Program-made: the position numbers and the translations under genes | The notes under the pieces: model-generated | The model's database searches: none | What the model was told of the DNA's origin: nothing | Seen by the model: only the letters and a program-made list of their open reading frames with translations | Origin: CAVPDE01 sp963702565 | GTDB taxonomy: Bacteria > Desulfobacterota > DSM-4660 > Desulfatiglandales > HGW-15 | NCBI GenBank assembly: GCA_963702565.1 | Contig: CAVPDE010000024.1 | Location: forward strand, 478,531 to 542,530 | Direction of reading: 5' to 3' | DNA: 64,000 nucleotides | Shown here: positions 62,785-64,000 of the stretch, piece by piece | Numbering within the stretch: position 1 is the first letter of the stretch | How the letters are laid out: every line of letters begins with the position of its first letter

Positions 62785-63180
62785 AACGGATACCTCCTTG
62801 AGTTGGGATTAAAAAACGGAGGTATCTTACAGAATCAATGAGGAGGGTAGAGGATCAAAAGAGGTCGGTGGGAAAGGCTAAAGCGTGTGCCTCGGCAGGC
62901 TGCCGCGAAGCGGTTGAGTTCTTCTTGGCGTAGGTTACACTTTGCCTTTGCGCCACCTTAAGTATCTTAAACTTAAGTCTTGAGCCAGTCCTGAAAGCGC
63001 ACGATTAGCATTCGAAATCTTAAACCAGTTCCTTCCGCTCATAGTGAGGGCTGCCCTCGGTTTGTTATAGTGTATTGGACCATCTCCCGGGCTAACGGGA
63101 TGTGGTCATGAAGTTGCAGGGGAAGATTAAGCTAACGGTGGGTTTCAGTTTTTCTCCCTCTACTCACGTAATCCGGGCGC
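62785..63180. other. 396-base intergenic region upstream of the recombinase
   Basis: No gene. Apart from the hairpin at 62789-62826, it has an AT-rich segment with TTAAGTATCTTAAACTTAAG (about 62959-62978), a near-palindrome. The 5' (terIS) end of the IS91-type element is probably in this stretch. Confidence 0.4.
62789..62826 (-). promoter_or_regulatory. Hairpin covering the recombinase ribosome binding site
   Basis: GATACCTCC and GGAGGTATC (62818-62826 and 62789-62797) form nine perfect pairs on the minus strand with a 20-base loop. The downstream arm contains GGAGGT, seven bases before ATG 62784. It could hide the site, as in the hairpin at 39617, or be part of the element end. Confidence 0.6.
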
Positions 63181-64000
63181 TTAGTCCCACAGCGTTGAAA
63201 TAAAACAACCAGAACCAGAGCTTGAACCTGAGACCGAGGGGTTGTTCCCCACTGTTGTGCTAGCGCTGGCAGTCTCTCCGGCTGCTGCTGCACTGAAGTG
63301 GTAAACCTGGATCTGAATGTAAGCAGGGCTGTTTTGGTCTCCATTGTGGTTGACCCTTGATCCCGGGATCATCCAGCCCACACCTTCAGGGGTCACATTC
63401 CCCGCAGCATCGCACGCCAGCCACCATTCCCGACCGTCATAGTAGTAAATGGAAGCATTGCTCACATCTTTGTATCCGGGGCATGGGATAGTGAGTGTCA
63501 CGGGGTTTGGAAACACTGTAGGAGGTAAGAGGTTCAGAGGAACCCCCACTTCAGGGGCCTGAGGCACTTCCTCAATAGGACCGAACTGTGGTTCAAATCC
63601 AAGTTCCTGCGCTAATGAGCTGTCATAGATTATACTGGCTCCATCCAGAGCTCCCCCCTGAACGGTAACCGTCTTCTTGCCAGCCATAGGCGTATCATTT
63701 GAAACCACGGTCATGGGTGCTTTCTCTTCGGCCCATCTGGCAGCTTCTTCACTTTCAATCCTGAAACTGAAAAAGGCAGGCTCCAGGGAAAACCCTTTGA
63801 CATCGATTGCCTGGACTGTCACCTCCACGGTGGCCCCATAAGGGTAGACGTTGGCGATATTGGTCTCGTTGGTTCGGTAGTAAGAAATCCAGAGGCTATA
63901 AGCTACACTGCCGTCAGCCTCCAAGGGAACAAGGCGAACAACCCTTTGACCGTTCGCATTCTTGTCACTCGCACTTCTCGTATAAGTCCTTTCCCCGTCG
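63181..64000 (-). CDS. C-terminal part of a secreted/surface protein (runs off window edge)
   Basis: The frame is open from the right edge (DGERTYTRSASDKNANGQR...) to a stop at 63181, about 273 residues. Seen: an Ig-like or beta-rich stretch (VEVTVQAIDVKGFSLEP), a region with IYYYDGREWWLACDAAGNV, and a Ser/Gly linker ending in SGSGCFISTLWD. CFI(A/S)TA-type endings are common in deltaproteobacterial exported proteins, where they continue as TAAYGS; here the end is abrupt. Function unknown. Confidence 0.75.
   Translation of the reverse strand, partial: DGERTYTRSASDKNANGQRVVRLVPLEADGSVAYSLWISYYRTNETNIANVYPYGATVEVTVQAIDVKGFSLEPAFFSFRIESEEAARWAEEKAPMTVVSNDTPMAGKKTVTVQGGALDGASIIYDSSLAQELGFEPQFGPIEEVPQAPEVGVPLNLLPPTVFPNPVTLTIPCPGYKDVSNASIYYYDGREWWLACDAAGNVTPEGVGWMIPGSRVNHNGDQNSPAYIQIQVYHFSAAAAGETASASTTVGNNPSVSGSSSGSGCFISTLWD

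Overview
The window reads as a chromosomal segment of a GC-rich anaerobic bacterium, most likely a deltaproteobacterium (Desulfobacterota) or a close relative. This is inferred from gene content: radical-SAM enzymes, an anaerobic sulfatase-maturase-like protein, flavoproteins with BFD-type [2Fe-2S] domains, DUF2284 and DUF1667 proteins, an AhpD-like selenoprotein read through UGA, and many long imperfect inverted repeats between genes. There are no rRNA or tRNA genes, no CRISPR array and no phylogenetic marker, so the assignment is tentative.

Region 1 (1-36.7 kb) is a dense catabolic island. After a partial radical-SAM gene on the minus strand come a D-cysteine desulfhydrase/cysteate lyase-like enzyme, a DUF2284 metal protein and an operon of 2-hydroxyacid dehydrogenase, creatininase-family amidohydrolase, SDR, HpcH/HpaI aldolase and SorC-type regulator. 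It is preceded by a sigma-70-like promoter overlapping a 29-bp palindrome. Next is a branched-chain-type ABC transporter whose livG carries three +1 frameshifts, followed by a cupin and a GlpA/FAD-NAD/DUF1667 redox trio. Then come a transaldolase, a DapA-family lyase, two zinc alcohol dehydrogenases, a Tm-1-like ATP-binding protein, RidA, ferredoxin, DUF1805, BKACE, a ribose-type ABC transporter and a FrdA-like flavoprotein. A three-gene minus-strand operon (FAD/BFD oxidoreductase, alcohol dehydrogenase, VOC protein) and a plus-strand group (ComB-like phosphatase, second Tm-1-like protein, PEP-hydrolase-family TIM barrel) close the island. Two transporters, aldolases, oxidoreductases and one regulator suggest uptake and stepwise oxidation/cleavage of small polar organic acids or sugar acids. 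The substrate cannot be read from sequence.

Region 2 (36.9-42.5 kb) holds a compact locus: a glycogen-binding-domain lipoprotein, an ECF sigma factor, a membrane protein with the same domain outside and a short cytoplasmic head (anti-sigma-like), a secreted protein with a polyglycine tail, and a Gly/Pro repeat protein whose ribosome binding site lies in an 11-bp hairpin. A glucoamylase-like secreted protein follows. This is the best candidate here for an undescribed surface/signalling system.

Region 3 (42.8-60.1 kb) is mixed: penicillin acylase family, hydrolases, an ArsB/SLC13-type transporter, an MFS transporter, the AhpD-like selenoprotein (UGA at 50019-50021 with an adjacent SECIS-like hairpin), HAD hydrolase, TPR-peptidase, rhodanese-membrane fusion, anSME-like protein with a SEC-C tail, dienelactone hydrolase, amidase and a B3/B4-domain protein.

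Region 4 (60.1-64 kb) is an IS91-type transposase with a tyrosine recombinase, then the 3' end of a secreted protein. Intergenic DNA contains a MITE-like element of about 250 bp (two full copies, one rearranged) and at least seven unrelated inverted repeats, several of them built from short tandem units.
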